From NCBI GenBank assembly GCA_964017145.1, contig CAXHKQ010000352.1, positions 1 through 33,815 of the forward strand: a stretch of 33,815 bases of DNA, read 5' to 3'. The DNA comes from Agrocybe praecox. Lineage: Eukaryota; Basidiomycota; Agaricomycetes; Agaricales; Agrocybaceae. The translations under genes and the position numbers were made by a program. Positions 22,185-31,760 of the stretch are shown piece by piece. The notes beneath the pieces are model-generated. The model saw only the letters and a program-made list of their open reading frames with translations. It was not told the DNA's origin and searched no databases. Each line of letters opens with the position of its first letter. Position 1 is the first letter of the stretch.

Positions 22185-23107
22185 CATGGTGACCAGAAAT
22201 AACCCGGACAAACGTTTGGTAGCGTAACTTTTTCAATAGAACGAATAATAACCAAATATTAAATTATCTTCGAGTGGAGATGTACAGCTCTAAACGCTCC
22301 GTGAAAATTAGTGCGAAAAGTCGTACCTATTTTTCCGATAACCGACCCTCTCCAGGCGCAAAGATTGGTTCATGGTCTCCAACTTTTTGCTTGTCATTGA
22401 ACACACCCTTGACCGTCAAATCGACCACACACTGTATTCAATCAGATTCAGATCGGCCGAGTAGGGCGCCATTCTGCAGACGACATAAAATTGAGAAAAC
22501 AGTTTCTTTTTCACGCCTTTTTATATTTGGCCTCGTGGACAGGCGCTGAGACCTGTTAGAATGTCTTGAACTCGTCACCAAATTGCTGGTGTGCCCACGG
22601 AAGCATGAAGCCCTGGAAAAGGTCTGGTCGATAATTCTTGGTAGAATTTGAGACCCTTTACCACGAAAACAAGGCATTTTTTTGTCGTTGGCTCAAATAC
22701 CAGCCCTAACTTTCACGGAATTCGGGTTTTGACGATTTTCAACGACTGCAGAGTTCTTGGGTCGTTCAGTGCACATGTCCCGGTCGTTTTGATGATTGTG
22801 AGCTTGTTCATCATTGAGGATTTCATTTATTTTTAACTCAATGCACTCAAATTCCGGAGCAGCGGCGCAGACGATATTTTTTTATTTCTTTGAGTCCTCT
22901 CTCGTTTGTTTTCAAAAGTGAGGCTTTGCACGTTTTGTGGCTTGTATTCCTTGATTATAATATGTTCACAAATTTAGATTTTCCGTCCCAATAAAATGTG
23001 AAATACATATACTGACGGAGAATACAAAAAAAAAAAAATGTGCTGCGATAAGTAACGACCATGGCAGGCTGCCCCAAATGTTGTCCGGGTTATTTCTGGT
23101 CACCCTG
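22185..23107 (-). mobile_element. Decayed mariner-family transposon, copy A
   Basis: The inverted ends are perfect over 24 bp (22188-22211 beginning GGTGACCAGAAATAACCC; 23081-23104), with three more terminal bases each side and TA at 22183-22184 and 23108-23109. On the minus strand, in broken frames, it carries a mariner-type DDxD transposase: NHQND after an EQA-like stretch (about 22785-22815), the region of the second strand (LVFV..GLKF, about 22650-22690), a CFRG/VGTP decayed block, and APYSADLNLIEYSVWSI (22419-22469), the hallmark PYSPDLNPIEYSVW motif. Many stops make it inactive. The 923-bp length and missing helix-turn-helix region show an internal deletion near the transposase 5' end (plus-strand right side). 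Confidence 0.93.
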
Positions 23108-23109
23108 TA

Positions 23110-24000
23110 CACAGACTCAGACACAACAACTTGACAAAACACGTAGCATTTTGCATCTCTGTACATCGACTGTATGATGTCAGAATGACTCACATCGCGT
23201 TTCGGTCCACCAGTTGGAGCAGTGCGAGAGGTTGCCCTTTTTGGGGAGCTTAATGATCTTCCATTTTTTTCATTCGGATGGAACGGATTCTGACTCCCAT
23301 ATGTATGTCGGACGATCGGGTGGATGTCGACTTTGAGCAGCTCGGATGAGATGTTTTTCAATCCGGGTGCCTTATGGTTCTTGAGTCGCTTGATGGCATC
23401 TGCGAATTCTGGTCGGGTGGGCGCATTGACGACGGATGTCCGGCGGGATTGTAAGCTAGAGGCATATTCGTGCAGTGGTTGGTTGAGTACCTCTTCGAAG
23501 TGCCAGAAGTCGTCCATCAGCTGCCCTTATTGCGCGACTGCTATGCGTTCCCGTTTCACTTAGCTTTGAGTTAGCTAGTTGTCAGCTTCTACATGTCGGC
23601 ATCTCGCTGGGCATCGTCTGCCAGCCTGCTGAACCAACACCGATCTCGCTGATCAGCGACAATGTTTAATCAGAGATCCATTTCTTAATCTCCTTTTGGT
23701 TGTCTCCCAAAATCTCCATGCCAGTGCATTCAACCGCAATTAGAATTTCGTTTCACTCCACCTCCGCACTAGCCCTTCCGTCTCTGACTGCGAGTTTCTA
23801 GTGCATCTTCTCCACGAAGCGGCTCGCGATTTCAGCATCTTTGGGACGTACGATGTCAGGTCTCCTGGCACTTCTACCCGTGGTATTAATTCGCCCGCGG
23901 TACATCGCATCCATCTTTCAAGTAACTCGTGGTCTTTGGCACCGTATGCTTGCCGTCTGTTCCGTATGTCCTCCAGAGTTTGCAATTGAACGATAATTCC
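23110..24000 (-). mobile_element. Non-LTR retrotransposon, 5' remnant (endonuclease end to RT start)
   Basis: On the minus strand, in several frames, this follows a LINE polyprotein in order. The end of the endonuclease resembles YGAKDHELLERW (about 23900-23930). The linker reads AEIASRFVEKM then KKWISD (about 23690-23830). Next come HFEEVLNQPL (about 23485-23505), the RT start IKRLKNHKAPGLKNISSELL (23334-23393), and LPKKGNLSHCSNWW (23207-23251). It ends just before the mariner at 23107. Together with 20600-21255 it could be one element whose middle, including the catalytic box, is lost. Reading order and strand agree with that, but 1.8 kb of island and mariner separate them. Sequence to about 24060 may continue the endonuclease. 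Confidence 0.78.
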
Positions 24001-24590
24001 GTCGTTTCTTCCTCTTGGGTTTTGGGATCAAGGATCGGATCGTTCTAAGTAATAATCAGTATTCAAGTTTAGTTGTAACTGTCTCTCGACGCCCAAGTAG
24101 ACGTTCAGGATTCAACATCCGTGTTGCGAACGACACGAAAAACAAACAAGGGGAGGTCAAGCACGTCTCGATACGGATCACAGTGAGCGTCTAGCTGGTG
24201 ATTCTAGGGGCAAAATAAAGATACCCGACCAAAAGGACTCTTGCCAATGCACCCTGTGTCCGAAGATATGAGCAATTGATGATTCAGATTTTGGCTACAA
24301 CTTTCCAGAGAAAGTCCACACGTCAAAACTATCGTACAATTTTGTCATTGCCCAACTGGTATCTACAATTCTGCATCAACAGATTTGTGACCTTCCTTTG
24401 TAAGTTATTGTACGCGCTATGTGCCACTTCGGCATAAGCGTCGTACGTGATTAAGTGAGTTTATCCATTGTATTGTGGTAGTTTTCTTCTACCAAGTCTA
24501 TAACATGCAATATTCTCTGTGATAAGTTCATTTCATATAATAATACAAACTCTGGAAAGATCGCAGAAAATCCCCAACGGGCGGCCCTGA
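24001..24590. other. Unassigned DNA, possibly more decayed LINE
   Basis: Average composition. The first part may extend the endonuclease region of the LINE remnant, but no motif could be read. Nothing is recognised beyond about 24100. Confidence 0.4.
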
Positions 24591-25450
24591 TCTCGGGGCG
24601 ACTACTGCATCAACGACGACGACGACAACGTCGACAACGACAATGATTGCGCTGCGACGCGAGTCTCAAAGTACACACACACACACAGCGAAAACCTGTT
24701 TCGCGGTTACGTGCGCTTGTGCGCTTGTGCGCGCGCCCGATCCGCTGGAGCGGCCGCTCGCGCTCGTGCGTGCGTGCGCATGATCAACGCACAAATACAC
24801 GTTCGAAGCACACACACACACACACACACACACACGCGCGCGCGCGTTGGGAGAACGGCCTTACATTCACCACACCACCACAAGCCCAGCAATGCGCGCG
24901 ATCGACGACGGCAAGTAGAAATCTGTGTGAGCGGTTTGTGCTGTCTTGCTTGCTGGCTTGCCTGGTGCTCCAACACAAACGCTCGATCGTTAAGTGCTGT
25001 GAGCGTCCGTGCGTGCGCGTATAGGTGGTGTTCGTATACGACGGATAATAAAGCGAACTGGGCTGACACACCAGCACCAGCACGCCGCCACACCGAGGCA
25101 CAAAATGAACAAAGTTTATTTTTCGTACAAGCACACCACTCACAATGTGAATATATGTATGCTGTGCTGCGTTGAATGTTTCGTCGGTTTCCAACTTGGA
25201 TATGCTCCGCGCACATTTTCGTAGCGCGTAGCATAGCTACGAAATGCGTTACACGCGGCGGGCTGGCTGGCTGGCTTTCGCGTCGATCACATAACAAACA
25301 CACATACACACACGCACGTACGTGGAACGAACACGGCCCCCGTCCGGGTTGAACTAGGTGGTTACAATGTGCGAGTATGTTGTGTATGTTGCACGACGAT
25401 TCAGTGACTAAAGTTGTGTTGCGGGCTTTTGGAAATTCAAATATAACGTG
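24591..25450. other. CpG-rich island with CA-CG compound microsatellite
   Basis: It contains CGA/ACG repeats (24613-24650), a compound (CA)13-(CG)6 tract (about 24810-24847) and GGCT repeats (25259-25275). A minus-strand frame of 286 codons (24707-25567) is the longest in the window, but it is made of Cys-Val and Arg-Ala runs with competing frames on the other strand, so it is not called. Confidence 0.5.
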
Positions 25451-25739
25451 CGTCATCGTACTCATAGGTTTGGAAATGTTCGAATTCAACTTGTGAGATA
25501 TTTTGAACGCCACGAAAACCGTAGATATTGAATTGATATTGAATTGAATTTTATTATCATAATTCATTTAAAATCGAGGACAAATCATAACCCGAAGGAC
25601 CGAAGATTCACGTCTCATCTCTTAGGTCAAATTTATTTTCAGTTTATTCACGCTTGTTCTTCCGATATTCCATTATTGCATTTTCAAATCAACAACGGTT
25701 TTTTCTCGCCAAAGGCCCGAAGGTATACGCCTCATCTCA
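25451..25739. other. AT-rich DNA with a short duplicated motif
   Basis: A degenerate repeat pair, CGAAGRTTCACGTCTCATCTC at about 25603 and a similar CGCCTCATCTCATAG at about 25729, spans this stretch. No gene is recognised. Confidence 0.4.
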
Positions 25740-26060
25740 TAGCTCGATGCTCAATGATTGCGCGCGCGCCTTTCTCTCTATTAAACATAGGCGATAGGCG
25801 CGAACTTTTTACCCACACACACACACACATGCGCATTGCACGCCGAGCGTTGCACGCGAGCGCAATCATTTGAATTTGGCGCGCATCGCTCGACGCGCCG
25901 CGCATCAATTTTCTCATCGGCTCTGCGCGCGAATGTGCACGCGCAATTGAAGAATGCGCTTCGCGCCGAGCACTGAGCACAAATGCAGTCGGCGCCGTCG
26001 TCGTCGTCGTCGTCGAAGCTATGCGTGTTCGTGTGAGTGTGTGTGTGTACTAGGATCATA
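25740..26060. other. Short CpG-rich island
   Basis: CGCG runs (25760-25768 and 25925-25930), (CA)n (25813-25828), a GTC run (25997-26014) and (GT)n (26036-26048). No gene is called. Confidence 0.5.
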
Positions 26061-27545
26061 ACCTTGAAATTCGATATAATTGTCTATTTACACATCAAGA
26101 TCCTTCTATTTGTTCATGTTCGGTGTTTGAAGCCTAAATTGTGCGGACATTGGCATATATCGTCTGCCTGGGACTGACCTTACTCGAGACAAAATATAAT
26201 TCACTTCTGTGGTGTTGATAATCACGCCAGGATTTTAAAGAGTTCCAAGGGCACAGGTATTCAATTAAACAGAGAAAAGTATGACACACGTTCGTAAGGC
26301 CCTTGCCCTTGGTAAACATTTTAAATGGGTTTTCGTGTAAGGTACATAACTAACCAATAGCATTTAATTTAAAGTCAGTTTCATCTATGAAATATTCCTA
26401 TTCATTCAGTCAACGATTGAAAATATCAATTCGTCTACACATTTTGAATATACCGTATCTCCCAAACGATCAAAGATAGCAAATTAGCGTTGTTAGCAAG
26501 ACTGCAGATGCCCAGCATCAATGAAAAAATATCTCGTGGAAGTTGGCAGCGTTGAAATTTACAAACAAGTTGGAAGAAAATAAGTTACTATTAGGGGCCC
26601 AATGGTTTGAAAAGTGACGTGTAATATCCAAAGAAATGTATGGAAATTGCATGGAAAATGGCATAAAGGCTATGAATTTTGTTATACAGAGTTCGATGAA
26701 TACTCAAAACTGAGCTTAAATTGAGGCTGAACGAAATCTATATGGAGTGCATGTCTTCACGGTTAAGCAGAAGAAGTATAGACTGTGAAGAGTAAAAGAG
26801 TTGCATTGTTTGATCGTCGGTGATGCGTTTTCAAACATAATCTTCTTGGACCAAAAACATTCCACGGTCCAACCATTCATAAAAACTCAAAACAATCAAT
26901 TTTGATGAGCTTGAGATAGGCCATCAGATCGACAATGCCTGCCTCGGTGATGGTATGCCATTTTTTCCAGTTCGACACAAAATTACTCACAATTGCTGAT
27001 TTTGGAGCCTGGGGTCTAGGTAAATGGAGCCTGGGGTACAGGTAGCCAAACTAAGGCTAAGGGCGGGCAAATCGAAAAGTGTTGATGTATTCCTCAACCA
27101 TGGACATTCTTTATTATTTTGTATACATTTCTATACATTTCTTCTAAATATTACGGCTATTCTACGATGTAACACATGTCCTGACGCAGGGTGTAGTGAA
27201 AATCGCCAGTATGGGAAATGTTCTGCAACTTGTTTCCCCATTTGCTAACTTATTATACATGAATTCAACAAATATAAGAACAATAGGACCGATGAGCGTC
27301 GTCCTTCGCGAGCACTGCTTAAACTGTCTTTAAATCAATCGAATATGACTTGTTGCATTGATTGCCTTTGCCTTGAAGGACCGACTATCCTTTGGGCCAG
27401 CGATCTGAAAATTTGCCAAGTAATGCTAGAGACGTGTATCTAGCGATTAGCGAAACTCTGACTTAATAATATTGGACCGTTCGTCGGATGTCTGTATTTA
27501 ATCCTTGTCAACATTTTGAAATCTCATGGGTATGATCCTAGTATG
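26061..27545. other. AT-rich DNA without a recognised feature
   Basis: About 1.5 kb with no microsatellite or TE similarity noticed. A minor direct repeat GGAGCCTGGGGT occurs at 27004 and 27026. The 74-codon frame at 27024-27248 has five cysteines near its end but no recognisable fold, and it is not called. Confidence 0.5.
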
Positions 27546-27970
27546 TGTGCGAGGCAGCGCAATGTTTTTAACATAATAATTGCGACTTAATCATTTTCTC
27601 ATTGCCATTTGCGACGTTGCGCCGTTTACTACAAGCGACGACGACGACGACGATGAACGCGCAATGCCAGTGCACATTGTGCTCGCGCGACGAGTCTCGC
27701 GTTGCGATGCATCGGCGCCGATCGAGTCAGACGCACATGCACTCAGGCGGCAGGCAGGCGAGTGGAGCCGCACTGCTGCTGGTCGCCGTCGTGTTCGCCT
27801 GCGTGTGCGCCGAGGCAACGGCGACGGCGATGGCGACAGTCGCTGTCGCTGTGCGGTTTGCATCGGCGCAGTGTCGCAAAATGTTTATTGCAGATGAGAA
27901 ACGCGTACGCGCTCTGGATAGGGTGGAGTTGGGTGTTGGGTGGTGTTTGAAATTGGAGAACAGTTCTGAT
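27546..27970. other. CpG-rich island with GAC and GGCGAC repeats
   Basis: It contains a CGA run (27636-27653) and GGCGACGGCGATGGCGACA-type repeats (27817-27846). It encloses the candidate signal-peptide frame described separately. Confidence 0.5.
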
Positions 27971-28048
27971 ATAAAGTTGAATTTAAACGAAGTAGTTAAA
28001 ATGAAAGCGTGCAGTTTTTATTTCAATTTGCATGCATTTGAACGTTAG
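27737..28048 (+). CDS. Possible first exon with a signal-peptide-like start (weak)
   Basis: From ATG 27737 the frame begins MHSGGRQASGAALLLVAVVF and continues ACVCAEATATA. That is a short polar or basic start, a hydrophobic core of about 14 residues, then small residues suitable for signal peptidase. The frame is open back to 27602, with other ATGs at 27602, 27653 and 27707, and runs on to TAG at 28046-28048 (103 codons from 27737). The part after about residue 60 has no domain and may be intron read-through; GT dinucleotides within the stretch could serve as donors. The CpG-rich position suits a first exon. The hydrophobic core is encoded by GCTG/GTCG-type repeat sequence, so it may be a coincidence of composition. 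Confidence 0.22.
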   Translation: MHSGGRQASGAALLLVAVVFACVCAEATATAMATVAVAVRFASAQCRKMFIADEKRVRALDRVELGVGWCLKLENSSDIKLNLNEVVKMKACSFYFNLHAFER

Positions 28049-28270
28049 AAGATAGTGAAAGCCTTTGGAGCTTGAATGCTTAAAATATCCAAGCGATGAA
28101 CGCAGAACGCTAAAAATGTGCCTGAATAGCGAAGTGTGAAATGTGAATTTGCTGTTCCTTCGAAAGATCTATAAAAATGATTCACGGATCACAAATAGTT
28201 GTAACAGAGTGATTAACAAACTATAATAGCATGATACGAAGGAAAATCACAGAAATATGGGTTAATACTA
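27971..28270. other. AT-rich flank
   Basis: No recognised feature before the decayed left end of mariner copy B. Confidence 0.45.
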
Positions 28271-29000
28271 ATATTTACCAGTTGGAGAATTAGAGTCCTT
28301 CAATTGGACGAATAATAACAACATAAAAAATGATAATCTTCAATTCAACCATAGGCTTTTCAAATATCTAGTCAATTCCGAAGTGGCTTCCTTGGATGGT
28401 GATGTACAGCCCTAAACGCTCCGTGAAAATTTGTGCGAGAAACCGCTCCTATTTATCCGATAAACGACGTTCTTCAGTCGCAACGATTGGTTCAAGGTCT
28501 CCAACTTTTTGTGTGTCTTTGAACACGCTCTTGAGCTTTAAATCGACCACACAATGTAATCAATCGGATTCAGATCGGCCGAGTAGGGCGCCATAAAACG
28601 CCAGACAACATAAAATCAAGAAAACAGTTTCTTTTTCATGCCTTTTTAAATTTGGCATCGTGGAGAGGCTCTGAGTCCTGTTGGAATGCCTAAAGTGCGT
28701 CACCAAAGTGTTGCTGTGCCCACGGAAGCATGATGTCGTGAAAAAGGTCTGTTCGATAAAATTCATGGTTGAATTTGAGACCCTTTTGCACGAAAATCAG
28801 GATTTTTTTTACGTTGGCACAAATTCCAGCCCTAACTATGACGGACTAAACCCGAGCAACAATTCCACGAGTCGCCGTCGGTCGGCGACTCGTAAACGGC
28901 TGGCGAGTCCCTTGGGCGCCGACGGCCTTTGTCCCGGGCGTATGGTACCCTTTCGTAGTCGCGCGCCCAAGAGCCGGCGACCGGCCGACACGGTCACGAA

Positions 29001-29204
29001 TGTACGGCCACAAAAGGCCCTGAACGGCCCTGAATGTACGGCCACAAAAGGCCCTGAACGGCCCTGAATGTACGGCCACAAAAGGCCCTGAACGGCCCTG
29101 AATGTACGGCCACAAAAGGCCCTGAACGGCCCTGAATGTACGGCCACAAAAGGCCCTGAACGGCCCTGAATGTACGGCCACAAAAGGCCCTGAACGGCCC
29201 TGTG
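29001..29204. repeat. 34-bp tandem array, six copies
   Basis: Six consecutive units start at 29001, 29035, 29069, 29103, 29137 and 29171. Each reads TGTACGGCCACAAAAGGCCC then TGAACGGCCCTGAA. The units are identical by eye except at the very end of the last, which runs into a short GT tract. Each unit holds three GGCC sites. There are no spacers, so this is a minisatellite. Because 34 leaves remainder 1 on division by 3 and the minus strand has no stop in any phase, all three minus frames stay open across it. The resulting repetitive peptides are artefacts. Confidence 0.97.
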
Positions 29205-29373
29205 TGTGTAGAGCTGATGCCAATGTTGATATTGTCGGCCCGCTGAATAAAATTGAATGGTACAATAATAATAATTATTATTATGAATGATATTAAACGA
29301 TCATCATTTTTCACACTCTGATTTTGGGTTTGTATCGGTTGAAATTTTATTCCAACATATTTGTGTGCAAATA

Positions 29374-29601
29374 TCTATATAGATAAAACTGAATTCCGTT
29401 TTGTTTGTTTGTCTGTTTGTTTGTAATGCATGGCCGGCTAAACGGCTCAACCGATTGGGCTGAAAATTTGAGAGTGTGTTCAGGTCGACCCTGAGCGTGT
29501 TTGTGCCATAAATTTGTTTTTGTAATTTGCATCGGGACCCACCGGGCGAGCGAAGCGAGCTCTGAAAAGCCCGCCGCAGGCGCTAGCGGCGCAGCCGCTA
29601 G
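29374..29601 (+). mobile_element. Small Helitron-like element
   Basis: It starts TCTATATAGATAAAAC after an A (29373) and ends GCAGCCGCTAG before a T (29602), fitting Helitron insertion between A and T with 5' TC and 3' CTRR (CTAG 29598-29601). GC-rich stem-forming sequence precedes the CTAG: GCCGC..GCGGC, and AGCGGC-GCA-GCCGCT at the tip. The 5' part has the TTTGTTTGTTTGTCTG run and the ACGGCTCAACCGATTGGGCT phrase often seen just inside Helitron-type ends in insects. The 228-bp length means it is non-autonomous. It lies between the two tandem arrays of the GC-rich insert, either as a later passenger or as part of it. Confidence 0.7.
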
Positions 29602-29858
29602 TGCGATATAAATAAACTCAAACCACATCTCAAGTTACATCGGCAGCAAAGTGTGAACCTCGCAGCTCGAAGTCTCGAGGCGCAGAGCGCAGAACATGTG
29701 AGAAGTGTGCTCGGAAAGCAGCACCTAAGCTATCGGTAGGTTCGCTGCGCTGACGAATCGCTAGCTATGCTATAGCTATGCGTGTGCGCACATCCACGCA
29801 TATACGCATGCATATACAGTTTGCGTGAGAGGTATAGTAATAGGTTGCTATGCATTCG

Positions 29859-30370
29859 TCGGCCGGCCGTCGGACGGCCGCCGAGGGCCGTTGGCCAAGG
29901 GACATGGCCAGTCTAGACGGTATCTATTTGTTCCCTGTTTGAAACGACTCTACATATTGACGGCCGGCCGTCGGCCGGCCGCCGAGGGCCATTGGCCAAG
30001 GGACATGGCCAGTCTAGACGGTATCTATTTGTTCCCTGTTTGAAATATCGACGTCCACCGCCGGCCGGTCGCCGAGGGCCATTGGCCAAGGGACATGGCC
30101 AGTCTAGACGGTATCTATTTGTTCCCTGTTTGAAATATTGACGTCCACCGCCGGCCGGCCGCCGAGGGCCATTGGCCAAGGGACATGGCCAGTCTAGACG
30201 GTATCTATTTGTTCCCTGTTTGAAATATCGACGTCCACCGCCGGCCGGCCGCCGAGGGCCATTGGCCAAGGGACATGGCCAGTCTAGCCGGTATCTGTTT
30301 GTTCCCTGTTTGAAATTCCGGCGACCACCGCCGGTAGGGCGCCGCCGGCCGCCGGCCAAGAGGCATAACC
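29859..30370. repeat. 90-bp tandem array, five clear copies plus a degenerate sixth
   Basis: The core GAGGGCC of successive units lies at 29883, 29984, 30074, 30164 and 30254, giving spacings of 101, 90, 90 and 90. The first unit has an 11-bp extra linker (ACGACTCTACA). Each unit reads GCCGAGGGCCATTGGCCAAG, GGACATGGCCAGTCTAGACG, GTATCTATTTGTTCCCTG and a GGCCGGCC-rich linker. A worn sixth copy lies at about 30330-30370. Since 90 is 30 codons, a minus-strand frame of 227 codons (29913-30596) repeats a 30-residue unit containing FKQGTNRYRLDWPCPLANGP. It also runs into mariner sequence, so it is a composite, not an established gene. Confidence 0.95.
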
Positions 30371-30782
30371 ATACCGAGAAGCCCGTGACCGTCCCTTGGC
30401 CGTAACGACGATGGCCGGCGTTTGTTTCTCGGGAAAGGTTTTGGCGATGTTCAACGACTGCAAAGTTTCTGGGACGTCCAGTGCACATGTTCCAGACGTA
30501 TTGATGATTGTGCCCTTGTTCAACATTGAGCATTTTCTCGACTTTAAATGCAATACACTCAAATTTCCGAGCAGCTGAGCACTGAAACTGCTTCAAAATA
30601 GCTCTTCTTTTTTGGCCATCGTACCAAAGGATGAAGGACCGCTTCTAACTGGGATTTGATGAAATGTCAAATACATTCAATCTCAGAGAATACAAACGAA
30701 GGTAAAACAAATTTGCTGCGATAAGTAACCACCATGGCAGGCTGCTCCAAATGTTGTCCGGGTTATTTCTGGTCACCATGTA

Positions 30783-31060
30783 TATAGAAACATTTTAACA
30801 TCGGTATTTCGTACACAAGTGTGAAGAGAGCAACACGTAGTGATACTGAAGCATCTGATGCTGGCAACAAGCGTAGAGCACAATATAGATTTGGAATTAG
30901 GATACGAAATTTCGAGACTTGGTGGAGGATGTCAGCCTGCTTTCTTTTCACATAATAACTTCATCGATTTTAAATAACATTTTATGTTAATATCTGTTTT
31001 CTTACATCTGGATTTTCTATGGAATGTAAAATTTGCTGACTTCTAATGTCGATATGCTCG
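30783..31060. other. AT-rich DNA
   Basis: Nothing is recognised between mariner copy B and the next island. Confidence 0.45.
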
Positions 31061-31450
31061 AAAATAGCATAATCTATGCTCCATCCTATCACGCGATATC
31101 TGTTTCGATACGCACCACCACAGTGCATGCATGTCCACACACACACACACACCACACACTCCTCACATCCATGCCACCAGCATAAGATCGCCGCTCTAAT
31201 GTTGCTGCGCGCATGCAGCCGACGCCGCACCGACATTCCAATCTGCGGGCGCAAAAGGCGCAGCACCACTCACACACACAAAACGCACACAAACTCCACG
31301 CACACACACTCGTCGCATGCGTGGCGGCCGCTTGTTGCACGCGCACATTTTCCAGTGTGAGTGTGTGTGTGTGTGCGCGAGCGTATTTTACGATCCCGTG
31401 TCGACGACGATGTCGCTGGGCGCTGCTGCTCAGATCCGTCCTCAGGGTAT
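31061..31450. other. CpG-rich island with CA/GT repeats
   Basis: Short CA tracts (31136-31153 and 31268-31281) and a GT tract (31359-31376) with dense CpG. Overlapping frames on both strands are compositional. Confidence 0.5.
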
Positions 31451-31760
31451 ATCAAACTAGGTATTAGCCGTCTACGAGCATTTCTCAAATTATGTTACAG
31501 ATTTAAAAAAATACTAGCGATGCCATGACGACCGAACAAATTTATTGGGCCCGGATCGTGGAAAATTGCAATGAATTTGGAATGACTAGTTTGAAATTAG
31601 ATGAAAATATTGGTATCGAGGGTCCCAGCTGATTGAATTAATATTTTCGGTTTTTAATTTTAATACTGAACCTTGAAGAGTGTATTTTATAATTCTTAAT
31701 TGAGCTGAACCCGTGTAAATTGAAGTTAAAGTTTGGGGCGCTACTCGATCATTAGCCATC
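31451..31760. other. AT-rich DNA
   Basis: No recognised feature. Confidence 0.45.

Larger units (their letters stand above)
28851..30433. mobile_element. Unclassified GC-rich transposon-like insert with 12-bp inverted ends and AAA duplication
   Basis: The left end reads CCCGAGCAACAA (28851-28862). The right end reads TTGTTTCTCGGG (30422-30433), its complement at 11 of 12 positions. Host bases AAA lie on both sides (28848-28850 and 30434-30436). Removing the insert plus one AAA gives a sequence that aligns without gaps to mariner copy A (21 of 21 columns across the site), so the boundaries are firm. Contents in order: an 11-bp perfect stem with 5-nt loop (28867-28893), GC-rich unique sequence, a 34-bp tandem array (29001-29204), a Helitron-like element (29374-29601), unique sequence, and a 90-bp array (29859-30370). 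No transposase is encoded. A 3-bp duplication fits several superfamilies, and the CCCGAG tip is not one I can assign. Confidence 0.75.
28271..30780 (-). mobile_element. Decayed mariner-family transposon, copy B, carrying a large insert
   Basis: It aligns with copy A (22185-23107) on both sides of an insert at 28851-30433. The right inverted end is intact (30754-30777, TTGTCCGGGTTATTTCTGGT) and is followed by TA (30781-30782). The left end has decayed: similarity begins at about 28292 (CAATTGGACGAATAATAAC). On the minus strand the transposase remnant is better preserved than in A. It shows LIFVQKGLKF (about 28780), LPWAQQHFGD (28700-28729) and a QQDSEPLHDAKFKK stretch (about 28650-28690). On the far side of the insert, NHQYVWN and AVVEHRQN (about 30440-30520) correspond to the N-terminal half. 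Without the insert and one target repeat the length is close to that of copy A. Confidence 0.9.

Noticed and set aside
22966..23517. 183-codon minus frame as a gene
   Set aside because: It is a chance fusion of LINE reverse-transcriptase sequence with mariner sequence across the junction at 23107.
24707..25567. Longest open frame in the window (286 codons, minus strand)
   Set aside because: It is built from CA/CG microsatellite and GC-rich sequence giving Cys-Val and Arg-Ala runs, competes with frames on the other strand, and shows no domain.
29001..30370. Tandem arrays as a possible CRISPR locus
   Set aside because: Units are contiguous with no unique spacers, no cas genes are present, and the DNA is eukaryotic.
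29913..30596. 227-codon minus-strand frame with 30-residue repeats
   Set aside because: It is open only because the 90-bp array is a multiple of three without stops, and it runs from array into decayed mariner sequence. A real repeat protein is unlikely without expression evidence.
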